From: a bacterium
GTDB lineage: Bacteria; ARS69
DNA: 37,879 nucleotides
Assembly (NCBI GenBank): GCA_025774805.1
Contig: JALGZR010000038.1
Location: forward strand, 1 to 37,879
Reading direction: 5' to 3'
Position 1 is the stretch's first letter. Every line of letters starts with the position of its first letter. The notes beneath the pieces are model-generated. The model did not search any database and had not been told where the DNA came from. It worked only from the letters and a program-made list of their open reading frames with translations. Below are positions 1 through 7,915 of the stretch, in pieces. Made by a program: the position numbers and the translations under genes.

Positions 1-526
1 ACTTCCCGGCACCGCCGGGATTCGTTGTTGCCAAGAGACCATGAGCTGCCAGGCAATCGGCGTCCTTCTCCCCTTCTACGACATAGACGATCTCATCGGG
101 TCGGCTACTCAGGTCCTGGAGTCGGTAGAGGATTCGTGGCACCCCTCGGAGATTCCACGCCCAGGAGCCGTTTCCCGCAGGCTGTCTAAACCGGAAGTCC
201 TTGCCCGGCTTGCGCACGGCTTGGAAGAGTAGTTTCCCACTCTCATCCCTGTAGTCGTACGTCACCCATGAGTCAGCATCTGGACTTGCCGAAACCGGAA
301 TTCCCAGGCGCATTGCCAGCCTCCACAGAGCACCGTGCGCATGGCAGACGTGGCAGTAGAAGCCGCGCTCACTGACCCATAGATTGGGCTGGTGTGGTGG
401 CTTCCCTCGCCCGTCGGCATGGAACGGACACCACGCCACATACTCCCCACGGGAGTCCGGCCCCTTCACCACGTCCAGGCGCTCGAGGACGACTTTCAGC
501 CAATCACCGCCGTGGCCCGTCATCAT
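1..526 (-). CDS. Element-encoded DNA primase, zinc finger plus Toprim (partial, runs off left edge)
   Basis: I translated this by hand; 175 codons are present and the C-terminal part lies beyond base 1. The protein starts MMTGHGGDWLKVVLERLDVV. It has a CHC2-type zinc-finger pattern (WCPFH near residue 33 and FYCHVCHAHG near residue 60), as in DnaG-type primases. A Toprim-like start follows near residue 150, reading EIVYVVEGEKDADCLAAHG, with the catalytic Glu of the Toprim fold in VVEGEKDAD. Such primases occur in phages and integrative elements and would prime element DNA replication. The ATG at 526 has GGGGA just upstream and lies 15 bases after the stop of the small XRE gene, so the two are probably one operon. 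The second ATG at 523 is an alternative start. The family call is confident, but the exact subfamily (phage alpha-type or DnaG-like) cannot be fixed from the fragment. Confidence 0.8.
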   Translation of the reverse strand, partial: MMTGHGGDWLKVVLERLDVVKGPDSRGEYVAWCPFHADGRGKPPHQPNLWVSERGFYCHVCHAHGALWRLAMRLGIPVSASPDADSWVTYDYRDESGKLLFQAVRKPGKDFRFRQPAGNGSWAWNLRGVPRILYRLQDLSSRPDEIVYVVEGEKDADCLAAHGLLATTNPGGAGK

Positions 527-541
527 TCCCCACTGATCAGA

Positions 542-754
542 TCAGCCCCGCACCTCGAAGAGCTGGTCAAACCCCACCCCATCCAGCACCTCGAGAATGC
601 CGCGCCGAACACGAGGCGAGGGAGGGCGAGCGCCGCTCACGATCTGGGACACGTATCCCGGACTCAATCCCAGTCTCTCGGCCAATTCCTTCTGCGACAG
701 ACAGTTACGGTCCAGTGCCAGTCGCATCATTCGGCTCTTGACCAGAACGCTCAT
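542..754 (-). CDS. Small XRE-family HTH regulator (Cro-like)
   Basis: The product is 70 residues, almost entirely one helix-turn-helix domain. QKELAERLGLSPGYVSQIVSG (residues 21-41) is a typical Cro/C1 HTH with recognition helix around SPGYVSQIV. An AAGGAGGAG ribosome site sits about 5 bases before the ATG at 754. The gene is transcribed away from a larger XRE regulator at 864, the arrangement of a lysogeny-type switch in temperate elements, and it lies directly upstream of the primase gene. I infer that it controls the primase/replication operon. An extended -10 box lies in the divergent intergenic region. No second domain is present, so DNA binding is the only supported function. Confidence 0.82.
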   Translation of the reverse strand: MSVLVKSRMMRLALDRNCLSQKELAERLGLSPGYVSQIVSGARPPSPRVRRGILEVLDGVGFDQLFEVRG

Positions 755-863
755 TTCTCTCCTCCTTCTCTGGACACCTTATAGCACTTTTCTCTGGCGC
801 AAGCCATCTTTTTCGTTGACCCTGCGACGCGTCTCGGGGACTCTGGGGGACCGGAGGGGACAG
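755..863. promoter_or_regulatory. Divergent control region of the element's two XRE regulators
   Basis: This 109-base gap separates the divergent XRE genes. On the minus strand an extended -10 box, TGCTATAAG, has its hexamer at 778-783 and would start transcription near 771, giving a very short leader before the ATG at 754. The octamer TTCTCTGG occurs twice in direct orientation (766-773 and 790-797, 24 bases start to start), flanking that -10 box. This spacing suits an operator pair, though I infer the operator role. On the plus strand TTGACC at 816-821 is a possible -35, but the -10 17 bases downstream is poor. Confidence 0.4.
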
Positions 864-1796
864 ATGAGCGAGCTAGGCAAACGGCTGAGGGAGCTTCGAA
901 AGAAGAGCGGTCTGACTCAACGGGACGTGGAGCGGCTGGCGGGAATGTCGAGCTCATACTTGTCTCAAGTCGAGAGCGGGAAGCGCGAGGTTCCGAGCGC
1001 ACGGTTCATTTCAAGGCTTGCCGAGCTATACGGCGTACCGCGAACGGACCTGCTTAGGCTCGCTGGTCACCTCGACGCCTCGCCCCAACTTCAAAGCGAG
1101 CTGGACCGTGTGTTCGCTTTCGTTCAGAGAGAGGAGCTTGCCGGCTACGGGAGAAGCCTGTGGGAACCAGCACCACCTGAGTCGGTTCCGGACGGAGTCA
1201 AGCTACTCACGATTAGGCAGTACGAGAGACTGACAGGGAAGAGACTGCTCACGGACACCTTCGAACGGCCATCGATCGCGAGCGATGTCGTATGGAGTAA
1301 GAGAGCGCCTCTACACGGATTCTGCAAAGAGCTCTTGAGCACTCTCGGCATTGACGAGATCCCTTCGCCGCAGCGGGTTGCTGCGCGTTTCAGGGACCGC
1401 TTCGATATCCACCCGGAGTTGTCAAGACAGGAGTTCGCACGGGCAATTCGCTCCATAACGCAGGTGGCACTCACATACGCTCCCCCAGGGGATGAGGACC
1501 TCAACACTCAAAGTCAGAAGTTCTGGCAAAGGACGGAGCTCCCGCCCCTATCTGATTTCAGTCTTGCCGGGATGCCCGTCGCGTTCATCCCCTATCGTGA
1601 TTCGGTAGACGAAACAGCATTTCGATCACAGGTCATGACGGGGGTCGGCAGCATCATACTCCAGTGCTTCTCGGAACTCGACTCGCGATTCGAGATTTCA
1701 GGCGCTGAAAGAGAGCATTGGAGCAAGGCATTTGCAGCAGCAGGGCTGTTACCCAGCCAGTCTACCGGTCAGGAGAATACCCGTGGTCAGAATTGA
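864..1796 (+). CDS. XRE-family regulator with uncharacterised C-terminal domain (repressor-like)
   Basis: The product is 310 residues. Residues 4-60 form a clear HTH_XRE domain (ELRKKSGLTQRDVERLAGMS, then SSYLSQVESGKR). The remaining 240 residues match nothing I recognise. I looked for the HExxH zinc motif of ImmA/IrrE-type regulators and for the Ser/Lys dyad context of LexA-like peptidases and saw neither clearly. The ATG at 864 is preceded by GGAGG at a 6-base spacing; longer in-frame starts from 597 lack this and run over the divergent gene. Position opposite a Cro-like gene suggests the element's main repressor (inference). Its 3' end overlaps the start of the excisionase-like gene at 1783, which suggests co-expression with excisionase and integrase. 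Confidence 0.78.
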   Translation: MSELGKRLRELRKKSGLTQRDVERLAGMSSSYLSQVESGKREVPSARFISRLAELYGVPRTDLLRLAGHLDASPQLQSELDRVFAFVQREELAGYGRSLWEPAPPESVPDGVKLLTIRQYERLTGKRLLTDTFERPSIASDVVWSKRAPLHGFCKELLSTLGIDEIPSPQRVAARFRDRFDIHPELSRQEFARAIRSITQVALTYAPPGDEDLNTQSQKFWQRTELPPLSDFSLAGMPVAFIPYRDSVDETAFRSQVMTGVGSIILQCFSELDSRFEISGAEREHWSKAFAAAGLLPSQSTGQENTRGQN

Positions 1797-1989
1797 CGAT
1801 CTCCCAGACATACTTACGGCTGGTCATGTAGCCGAATTCCTCAGTCTCCCCAGTCGGAAAGCAGTCTATTCCATGGTTGAGCGAGGACAGCTGCGATGTT
1901 TTCACATAGGACGTCGCCTCCGTTTTCGCCGCGAGGATGTGCTGCATATGATACAGAAGGACTGTCGTGCGTCGTCGCCGAAGGAGTAA
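1783..1989 (+). CDS. Excisionase-like helix-turn-helix protein
   Basis: The product is 68 residues with the MerR/excisionase-type HTH_17 layout: LTAGHVAEFLSLPSRKAVYSM, then a wing and the hallmark IGRRLRFRREDVLHMIQ. The GTG start at 1783 has AGGAG 7 bases upstream and overlaps the end of the XRE regulator gene by 14 bases. An upstream TTG at 1732 in the same frame has no comparable site. The TAA stop at 1987-1989 touches the first possible ATG of the integrase, so the two are translationally coupled. Such proteins act as recombination directionality factors or as element regulators; excision control is inferred from the integrase next door. Confidence 0.78.
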   Translation: MVRIDDLPDILTAGHVAEFLSLPSRKAVYSMVERGQLRCFHIGRRLRFRREDVLHMIQKDCRASSPKE

Positions 1990-1994
1990 TGGCG

Positions 1995-3122
1995 ATGAGC
2001 GTGAAAGTTAGACCTTACAAGCGTGGAGGCTGGGAAGTGGACATCCGCTGCATGCTTCCTGACGGAACGGAGATTCGAGAGCGCAAGAAGTCTCGTGTCT
2101 CCTCGAAGCAGGGTTCGGTGCGGTGGGGGCGCGCTCGTGAGAGTGAGCTTCTGGTCCAGCAACAGCCGAAGCCGAGAAAGGAGGTGCCTACCCTAGCGCG
2201 TTTCGCATCTCGGTTCCTGGAACATCACTGCCGGGCGAACCGACAAAAGGCCTCCGGGATTCAGCGCAAGGAATCCATCCTTCGCGTTCACCTCAAGCCA
2301 ATGCTCGGCCGCAAGCGCCTGGATGAGATCAGCAACGAGGACGTCCAGCGATTGAAGCGAAAGCTGAAGCGCAAGGCTCCCTCAACGGTCAACAACATCC
2401 TGACCGTGCTGAGCAAGCTCCTCAAGGTGGCGGTCGAGTGGCGTGTCATCGATACACTGCCCTGCACGATCAAGCTCCTCCCCCGCCCCCAGGCGGAGGC
2501 GGACTATTGGGATTTCCACGAGTTCGATCGGCTCGTGGAGAAGGGCACTGACGGCAGCCCGAATGCCAGGCTTGTCGTGCTCCTCGGTGGACAGGCCGGG
2601 CTTCGCATGGGCGAGATGATCGCTTTGCGCTGGGAGGATGTGGACCTTGAGCGGAGACACCTGCGCGTCCAGCAGAACGACTGGCGAGGGCATTTGGACA
2701 CGCCCAAGGGTGGCCGAAGAGGCGTGGTGGACTTGTGCGATCGGTTGGCCTCGGCCCTCCGAGAGCATCAGGCTCACTCTCGCTTACGGTCCAAAGACGG
2801 CCGAGTGCTATGCCGGGAAGACGGCTCCCCGCTGACGGAGCGAATCGTCCGCCGCCTCGTAGAGCGGGCGGAGCATCTCGCTGGACTCCCCCACAAGGGC
2901 GTCCATGCGCTTCGACACACGTTCGGGGCGCACCTTGCGATGCGCGGAGCTCCACAGAAGGCGATTCAGGAACTGATGCGACACGCAGACCTGTCGATGA
3001 CTCAGCGGTACACGCATCTCAGCCCCGCGGCGCGTCAATCGGCGGTCCGACTTCTCGACGAAAAGGCCCCGCCCGTTGGAGACATCGTGGAGACGGGCGA
3101 GGCCGGTTTCGGAAGTCTTTGA
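1995..3122 (+). CDS. Tyrosine recombinase / site-specific integrase
   Basis: The product is 375 residues. Residues about 65-150 form the SAM-like core-binding domain (phage_int_SAM). Residues about 175-355 form the catalytic domain with every expected residue: Arg204 in GLRMGE, Lys238 in TPKGG, His304 and Arg307 in HALRHTFG, His330 in LMRHADL and nucleophile Tyr339 in TQRYTHL. The N-terminal 60 residues resemble an arm-type DNA-binding region. The ATG at 1995 is 8 bases after AAGGAG; an ATG at 1989, overlapping the previous stop as TAATG, is the alternative. The gene ends 16 bases before the CCA of ssrA, the usual place for an integrase of an element inserted at the ssrA 3' end. Confidence 0.93.
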   Translation: MSVKVRPYKRGGWEVDIRCMLPDGTEIRERKKSRVSSKQGSVRWGRARESELLVQQQPKPRKEVPTLARFASRFLEHHCRANRQKASGIQRKESILRVHLKPMLGRKRLDEISNEDVQRLKRKLKRKAPSTVNNILTVLSKLLKVAVEWRVIDTLPCTIKLLPRPQAEADYWDFHEFDRLVEKGTDGSPNARLVVLLGGQAGLRMGEMIALRWEDVDLERRHLRVQQNDWRGHLDTPKGGRRGVVDLCDRLASALREHQAHSRLRSKDGRVLCREDGSPLTERIVRRLVERAEHLAGLPHKGVHALRHTFGAHLAMRGAPQKAIQELMRHADLSMTQRYTHLSPAARQSAVRLLDEKAPPVGDIVETGEAGFGSL

Positions 3123-3138
3123 TCTACAACAAGAAGGA

Positions 3139-3171
3139 TGGTGGAGGCGGCGGGAATCGAACCCGCGTCCG
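3139..3171 (-). other. Probable attachment site: 3' end of ssrA
   Basis: This stretch is the T-arm, acceptor strand and CCA of ssrA, immediately beside the integrase gene. ssrA 3' ends are well-known targets for integrating elements, which restore the RNA's 3' end on entry. It should therefore be one of the two att repeats. The other copy would lie beyond the left edge of the window, so the repeat length and crossover point cannot be seen here. Confidence 0.55.
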
Positions 3172-3489
3172 AAGAACCCTCCCCGACGATTCATCCGTGC
3201 GCTCTCCGCCTTTTGATCTCGCCCCTTCCGGCTCCGACGGATGGGATCCGGAAGGCACCAGTCTCAGTGAAGTTTGACCGCCCCGGCTGAGACGCCCGGG
3301 AGCGGCGAGCCCGCGAGATCGACGGCGGCATCCTCCCCCGCGGGCGCGGGAGAAGCCGCCGCTGGCCTACTTAAGCGGCCAGTGCCAGATTTTCATCGGC
3401 AGTTGTGGTGTTGCCCATTTTTAACGAGGCCTGGGCGCCTCGGCACGCAACCATCGGTTCAGTGAACCCCGTCGAAACCTATCGCCCCC
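3139..3489 (-). ncRNA. ssrA: tmRNA (transfer-messenger RNA)
   Basis: The RNA rescues stalled ribosomes with SmpB, whose gene lies at 7912. Its 5' end reads GGGGGCGATAGGTTTCGACG, the tmRNA signature, and its 3' end reads CGGGTTCGATTCCCGCCGCC then TCCACCA. GGGGGCG pairs with CGCCTCC over 7 bases and includes the G3-U70 wobble needed for charging with alanine; CCA is encoded. The length of 351 bases is normal. The tag frame occupies 3415-3371 on the minus strand: resume codon GGC after the upstream context TTAAAAATG, tag GNTTTADENLALAA, then TAA. A glycine resume codon is less common than alanine but is known in other bacteria. A weak TACAAT -10-like box is at 3574-3579; the exact 5' end is inferred from base pairing. 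Confidence 0.95.
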
Positions 3490-3623
3490 TTTTCTCGGTG
3501 GATGGTCCTGCGTTCGTTCAACCCCCTCCGCAGGCGGCGGTTCCGCGTCCGACGAAGGGTCATACGGACCTCGATTGTACCTCCGATCGGCGGGTGGGTC
3601 GTCGAGCTTGATCCGTCGGTGCC

Positions 3624-3672
3624 CCGAGGAGGTCGCGGTCGGTTCCTCGGAAGGCCCGGTCCGCCGGGGCCA
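3624..3672. other. Two hairpins between tRNA-Lys and ssrA
   Basis: CCGAGGA (3624-3630) pairs with TCCTCGG (3644-3650) over 7 bases with a 13-base loop. Close behind, GGCCCGG and CCGGGGCC (about 3654-3672) form a second GC-rich stem with one extra base. Neither is followed by a T run on either strand. They may stop or process the tRNA transcript before ssrA; this is structure by eye only. Confidence 0.3.
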
Positions 3673-3726
3673 TCCCGTTGAGCACCGTCTTGAAGTGACC
3701 CTACTCGAGCCCGGAGGAGAGAGGGG

Positions 3727-3802
3727 TGGTACGCCGCCAGGGAATCGAACCCCGAACCCACTGATTAAGAGTCAGTTGCTCTGCCAGTTGAGCTAGCGGC
3801 GC
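3727..3802 (-). tRNA. tRNA-Lys (anticodon CTT)
   Basis: The 76-base cloverleaf is on the minus strand. The acceptor GCGCCGC pairs with GCGGCGT (G-U at the first pair), the discriminator is A and CCA is encoded. The D-arm begins TAGCTCAACTGGCAGAGC, the anticodon loop is ACTCTTAAT with CTT, and the T-loop is TTCGATT. It is the last tRNA of a four-gene cluster that leads into ssrA. Confidence 0.95.
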
Positions 3803-3857
3803 ACACGATACCGGACCGGAATCTACCACCGGCCCCAGAGGCGATCAACCGGGAGAC

Positions 3858-3934
3858 TGGGGTGGGTGACGGGGCTCGAACCCGCGACAACCTGAGCCAC
3901 AGTCAGGTGCTCTACCTACTGAGCTACACCCACC
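3858..3934 (-). tRNA. tRNA-His (anticodon GTG)
   Basis: The 77-base cloverleaf includes the extra G at -1, which pairs with C73 to give the 8-base acceptor stem typical of tRNA-His (GGTGGGTG with CACCCACC). CCA is encoded. The anticodon loop CTGTGGC sits between CCTGA and TCAGG and carries GTG. Confidence 0.95.
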
Positions 3935-4001
3935 GTCTGATTTGGGGACCGGTCCGGTCCGAATCGCCGGCTCTCCGCCTCCGCTTTGGACCCGGCCAAT
4001 C

Positions 4002-4078
4002 TGGCGCGCCCGGCAGGACTCGAACCTGCGACCTACGGCTTAGAAGGCCGTTGCTCTATCCGGCTGAGCTACGGGCGC
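4002..4078 (-). tRNA. tRNA-Arg (anticodon TCT)
   Basis: The 77-base cloverleaf has acceptor GCGCCCG paired with CGGGCGC, discriminator G and an encoded CCA. The anticodon stem ACGGC/GCCGT encloses CTTCTAA with TCT, which reads AGA/AGG codons. Confidence 0.95.
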
Positions 4079-4118
4079 GCGGTTCGGATCCGACGGCCCA
4101 CGGATCACCCGCCGGAGC

Positions 4119-4195
<77 letters not shown>

Positions 4196-4247
4196 CCCAG
4201 TCGATCGGGCCATCCGCCGAAATCCCGGTTTCGAGCGAAGACGGAAA

Positions 4248-4277
4248 AGGGTACGTAGGGCGGCTGGTGAGTGTCAA
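4248..4277 (-). promoter_or_regulatory. Sigma-70-type promoter of the tRNA cluster
   Basis: On the minus strand a perfect TTGACA (4272-4277) is followed after 18 bases by TACCCT (4248-4253), about 50 bases before tRNA-Pro. The -35 is exact and the -10 is only fair (3 of 6). The gap of 181 bases between rdgB and tRNA-Pro holds no gene, which fits a separate tRNA transcription unit. Confidence 0.5.
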
Positions 4278-4376
4278 GGGCGCCGCCTCCGACCGGCCGT
4301 AGAGCACGAGAGAGACGCCCCGGGCCGGCGGCCGCGTACCGACCACGCGGGCGAGTCCCGACCCCGCGACCGACCC

Positions 4377-5045
4377 TCACCCACTCCACTCCGTCCCCCC
4401 CCGCAACATCTCGCCGAACCGCTCCCGCGCCGCCCGTAGCGCTTTCCCCCGATGCGACAGCTCCGCCTTCTCGCGACGGCTCATCTCCGCGAAGGTCCGC
4501 TTCCTTCCCCGCGGAACGAAGAGCGGATCGTAGCCGAAGCCCTGATCGCCTCGTTCCTCGTCGATGATGACGCCCTCGCAGCTCCCGGTCACCACCGCCA
4601 CCTCGCCCGACGGCCGGGCCAGACAGAGGGCGCACACGAAGCGGGCCGACCGGCTTCCCTCGGGCACCCCCGCCATCTCGCGCAGGAGCTTCTCCCGGTT
4701 CGATGCCGACGTGGCGTCGGGCCCGGAGTAGCGGGCCGAGTGCACCCCCGGACATCCTCCCAGGGCGTCGACCACCAGTCCGGAGTCGTCGGCGAGCGCG
4801 GGCCGTCCGGTCGCGGCGGCCACCTCCGTGGCCTTCTTCCGGGCGTTGGCCTCGAAGGTGTCCCCGTCCTCGACGACCTCGCCGACTTCCGGGTACGCGT
4901 CCAGACCCTCGAACACGATCTCCGGCAGGTCGAAGACATCGACGATCTCCTCGACCTTGTTCCGATTCCTCGTCGCGAGGACGACGCGGATCGGCTCGCC
5001 GGCCGACTCCCGTCCGCCCGGCCCCTCCGACCGCCGACTCGACAC
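4377..5045 (-). CDS. rdgB: XTP/dITP diphosphatase (RdgB/HAM1 family)
   Basis: The enzyme hydrolyses non-canonical purine triphosphates (dITP, XTP) to monophosphates, keeping them out of DNA and RNA. The family signature [14 protein letters not shown] is near residue 22, followed by [13 protein letters not shown], the metal-binding [14 protein letters not shown] near residue 85, the substrate loop [10 protein letters not shown] and the C-terminal SHRGKAL. Homologues begin at the LATxN strand, so the open frame back to 5384 is mostly shadow of rph. I chose the GTG at 5045 (222 residues); a GTG at 5111, overlapping the rph stop as GTGA, would add 22 residues. The gene follows rph, a very common pairing in bacteria. 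Confidence 0.92.
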   Translation of the reverse strand: MSSRRSEGPGGRESAGEPIRVVLATRNRNKVEEIVDVFDLPEIVFEGLDAYPEVGEVVEDGDTFEANARKKATEVAAATGRPALADDSGLVVDALGGCPGVHSARYSGPDATSASNREKLLREMAGVPEGSRSARFVCALCLARPSGEVAVVTGSCEGVIIDEERGDQGFGYDPLFVPRGRKRTFAEMSRREKAELSHRGKALRAARERFGEMLRGGTEWSG

Positions 5046-5107
5046 ACCCTCACCCACCGGCGGGCTCCCCGCCGCCCGACCCGCCCGCCCGTCGCCCTCG
5101 CACCGGC

Positions 5108-5830
5108 TCACCCACCCGCCGACTCCAGTCCGAGAGCGTCCCGCTGGATCTCGAGGATCTGCGCGATCCCCCCTCGAGCGAGATCGAGCATCGTGCTCAA
5201 CGCCGCGTCGTCGAAGGGACTCGCCTCCGCGGTTCCCTGTAGCTCCACGAACTGCCCCCCGGCGGTCATCACGACGTTCATGTCCACGTCGGCGATCGAG
5301 TCCTCCGCGTACGAGAGGTCGAGGACCGGGGTCCCGTCCGCGATTCCGACCGAGACGGCGGCCACGAGCTCGCGAAGAGGCCACGTGCTGATCATGTCGT
5401 TGCGCCTCAAGTACTCGCAGGCTTCGAAGAGGGCGACGCTCGCCCCCGTGATGGCGGCGGTCCGGGTTCCCCCGTCGGCCTGCAAGACGTCACAGTCGAG
5501 GGTGATGGTCCGGTCGCCGAGTGCGCTCCGGTTCGTCACCACCCGGAGGGATCGACCGATGAGGCGCTGGATCTCGAGCGTCCGGCCCCCGCCGAGATTC
5601 CGGCGCGTCCGCGTGTTCGTGCTGCGCGGCAGCATGCCGTACTCGGCGGTGACCCACCCCTCCCCTCGCCCGCGCAGGAACGAGGGCACGCCGTCCTCTA
5701 CGCTCGCGGTGCAGTGGACGCGGGTGTTTCCCATCGTCACCATGCAGGAACCCTCGGCGTGCTTCGCCACGCCGAGCTCGAGCGAGACCGGCCGAAGCTC
5801 GTCGGGCGCTCTCCCGTCCACTCTCGTCAT
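5108..5830 (-). CDS. rph: Ribonuclease PH
   Basis: This is a phosphorolytic 3'-to-5' exoribonuclease that trims tRNA 3' ends. It is 240 residues, the normal family length. It starts [20 protein letters not shown] and contains [60 protein letters not shown] (phosphate and substrate site) and [19 protein letters not shown]. The ATG at 5830 has GGAGAG upstream; the longer in-frame start at 5872 adds residues not found in the family. The gene is co-directional with rdgB downstream, and tRNA genes lie further along the same strand. Confidence 0.95.
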   Translation of the reverse strand: MTRVDGRAPDELRPVSLELGVAKHAEGSCMVTMGNTRVHCTASVEDGVPSFLRGRGEGWVTAEYGMLPRSTNTRTRRNLGGGRTLEIQRLIGRSLRVVTNRSALGDRTITLDCDVLQADGGTRTAAITGASVALFEACEYLRRNDMISTWPLRELVAAVSVGIADGTPVLDLSYAEDSIADVDMNVVMTAGGQFVELQGTAEASPFDDAALSTMLDLARGGIAQILEIQRDALGLESAGG

Positions 5831-5960
5831 CGATTCTCTCCCGGGAACGAGGGATGCGGACCTGACCTGCATTCCTGCCCCGCGTTCCTCATCATCCTCT
5901 CCTGTGGCGGCGGCCGGCCTCAGCCTCGCGGCGAGCCCGGCAAAAGACGCGGACCAGCGA

Positions 5961-6479
5961 TTACCGATAATCCTCCACCTTCAGCGATCGCGTCAGGTCG
6001 GAGTGACCGGCGAGCGACTTCACCCGCTCCCCGTCGATCAGGATTCGGACCCGGTCCGTTCCGGGAAAGTTGGCTCCGATGGTCGAGACGATGCACCGCA
6101 GCGTCGCGAACTCGGCCGCGGAGCCTCCGGGGTGATCGAGCCGCAGGTGGTCGGAGAAGTTGACCGTCACCTCTCCGTCGCCGTCATGAAACACGTTGAG
6201 AACCCGCGTGGTGGCGGGAAGCGCGCGGGCCCCCGTCCGGCTTCCTCCCACGAGCTTCTCGAGTGCCAGGCGAACGTCTTCTTCGAGATTGTCGCCCGCG
6301 ACGATCTCCCGGGTCTCGCGCGCCAATCCCCCCCGGACCCCGGGGAAGAGTAAATCCACCGAGCGCGTTCCCCGGACGACCTCCGCGGGAGGATCGAGGC
6401 CGATCGCCCCCTCCCGCTTCAACGCGAGGCGGAGCGGGATGATCATCCCGAGGAACGCGATCACGCCGAGAGGGACCAT
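5961..6479 (-). CDS. GerMN-domain membrane-anchored protein
   Basis: The product is 172 residues with an N-terminal membrane segment ([18 protein letters not shown]) and an external GerMN domain (about residues 37-155). The typical core reads [20 protein letters not shown], then [20 protein letters not shown] and [20 protein letters not shown]. GerMN domains occur in spore GerM and in envelope proteins near amidases and are thought to bind cell-wall ligands. Here the gene directly follows, and overlaps by 19 bases, an N-acetylmuramoyl-L-alanine amidase gene. That is a recurrent pairing and supports a peptidoglycan role. The ATG at 6479 has no strong ribosome site, consistent with translational coupling. 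Confidence 0.78.
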   Translation of the reverse strand: MVPLGVIAFLGMIIPLRLALKREGAIGLDPPAEVVRGTRSVDLLFPGVRGGLARETREIVAGDNLEEDVRLALEKLVGGSRTGARALPATTRVLNVFHDGDGEVTVNFSDHLRLDHPGGSAAEFATLRCIVSTIGANFPGTDRVRILIDGERVKSLAGHSDLTRSLKVEDYR

Positions 6480-7915
6480 CCGGAGAGGAAGCGCGCCTCC
6501 TCCGGGTTCGTGAGGAAGCCGCACTCGACGTGGACCCCCGGCATGCGCAAACCGTACAGCTCCGTGTAGTCGGCGGTCCGAAGTCCCCGGCTGGCGAGCG
6601 GAAGCCCTTCGGCGAGATACTCGAGAAGGATCTCGGCGAAGCGGGTCGCGTTCCGGTGCGTGCCCGGCGGCGTCGTCCCCCAGTCCGCGAGCCCGCCATC
6701 CTCCGATATCGAGGGGCGGGCCACTCCGACCGAGAGGCCCTGCATGTCCTCGTGGAACCACCCGTCCGCATGAATCGAGAGGTACAGATCGGCGTCGGCC
6801 TGGTTCGCCTTCGCGACCCGTTGCTCCGCCGCGAGGAACCGATCGTCGCTCCGCGTGAGCTGCACGTCCCAGTCGCCCTCGCTCTGGAGAATCGTGGCGA
6901 GGTCCTTGGCAATCGCCAGGGTGATGTCCTTTTCGGAGACCCCGTTGCTCGACACGGTGCCCGGATCGGAGCCGCCGTGTCCGGGATCCACGACGATTCG
7001 CCGGAGCGGTCGCCGAAGGGTCCCCTCGCCCGAGGAGCGCTCGAACTCGGGCAACGGGATGTCCTCCGGAAGCCCCTCGCTGATCGCGAGAAGGAGTCGA
7101 GGGGGCGACGTCCGGGGGAGCAGCTCCGCCGTTCCCCCCAGAGGACCGAGATGAAACGTCAGCGTCGCCTCCTGCGGCTCCTGCTCGGTGACGAGACTGT
7201 CGATGAGTCCGCGGCCGGAGAGGTCCGCATCCACGGCCTGCGTCAGCACCCCCCCCGGGATCCGGACCACGATCCGATCGGGGCGAGGAAACTCCAGCTC
7301 CCCGCCCAGCGGCTCGCTGAGGCGGATCTCCACCACGGTCCCGTTCTTCCGGACGTCGTAGCGAACCCCGAGGATGTTCGGATCGCCGCTGACGAGCCGC
7401 AGGGAGAGCGTCTTCCGATCCCAGGCGACGCTCTCGGGAATCAGAGGATCGAGCACGTCGGTGACGAGCCGCACCGGCGCGACGATCCTCCCAGCGTGCC
7501 ACCGGACGGGGACCATGAGGTTTCGGCCCTCGTCATCGACGTAGACGAAGGGGCTGCCGACGGTGAGCCGCACCCGGCGATCGTTCACCCGGAGCACCAT
7601 CTTCTCGAGCTCGGACCGCCAGTACTTCGTCGCTCGGACGAGGCGGGCGATGTCGTTCACGTCGAGGTAGTCGACCCCGTCGAAGCGGTACACCGCCAGG
7701 GCGCGCGGGGCCGGCCGTTCCGGGGTGCGCACGACCCCGGAGAGACGGGTCTCTTCGTCCGCGCCGAAAGCGGGCTCGACGGGGGTGGCGACGAGGGAGA
7801 TTCCCGCGAGAGCGACCGCCGAGAGAGCGCGAGACGCGACGGCCGGAAAGGCGCGGCGGGTCGCCGACGGGAGGGCGCGGAGAGCGCCCGCAGTGAGAGC
7901 GCGGAATCCCCTCAT
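6461..7915 (-). CDS. N-acetylmuramoyl-L-alanine amidase (Amidase_3) with AMIN-like and copper-amine-oxidase-N-like domains
   Basis: The enzyme cleaves the amide between MurNAc and the stem peptide in the periplasm. It is 484 residues. An Arg-rich start and hydrophobic run to about residue 50 (ending in PAFGA) look like an export signal. Residues about 72-155 resemble a copper amine oxidase N-terminal domain, often a wall-binding module, and 175-280 resemble AMIN. Residues 305-480 are Amidase_3 with zinc ligands His313 (VVDPGHGG), Glu328 (GVSEKDI) and His382 (YLSIHAD) and catalytic Glu464 (HVECGFLTNPEEARF). The ATG at 7915 overlaps the smpB stop as ATGA. The Amidase_3 call is firm; the two N-terminal domain names are by pattern. 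Confidence 0.92.
   Translation of the reverse strand: MRGFRALTAGALRALPSATRRAFPAVASRALSAVALAGISLVATPVEPAFGADEETRLSGVVRTPERPAPRALAVYRFDGVDYLDVNDIARLVRATKYWRSELEKMVLRVNDRRVRLTVGSPFVYVDDEGRNLMVPVRWHAGRIVAPVRLVTDVLDPLIPESVAWDRKTLSLRLVSGDPNILGVRYDVRKNGTVVEIRLSEPLGGELEFPRPDRIVVRIPGGVLTQAVDADLSGRGLIDSLVTEQEPQEATLTFHLGPLGGTAELLPRTSPPRLLLAISEGLPEDIPLPEFERSSGEGTLRRPLRRIVVDPGHGGSDPGTVSSNGVSEKDITLAIAKDLATILQSEGDWDVQLTRSDDRFLAAEQRVAKANQADADLYLSIHADGWFHEDMQGLSVGVARPSISEDGGLADWGTTPPGTHRNATRFAEILLEYLAEGLPLASRGLRTADYTELYGLRMPGVHVECGFLTNPEEARFLSGWSLSA

Noticed and set aside
3134-3277. Extension of a coding frame across the ssrA 3' end (plus strand)
   Set aside because: The stretch is tmRNA with full acceptor pairing; open frames here are incidental.
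4452-6353. Long plus-strand open frame (633 codons) opposite rdgB and rph
   Set aside because: Antisense shadow of two clearly recognised genes in GC-rich DNA; composition is Arg/Pro/Ser-rich with no family signature.
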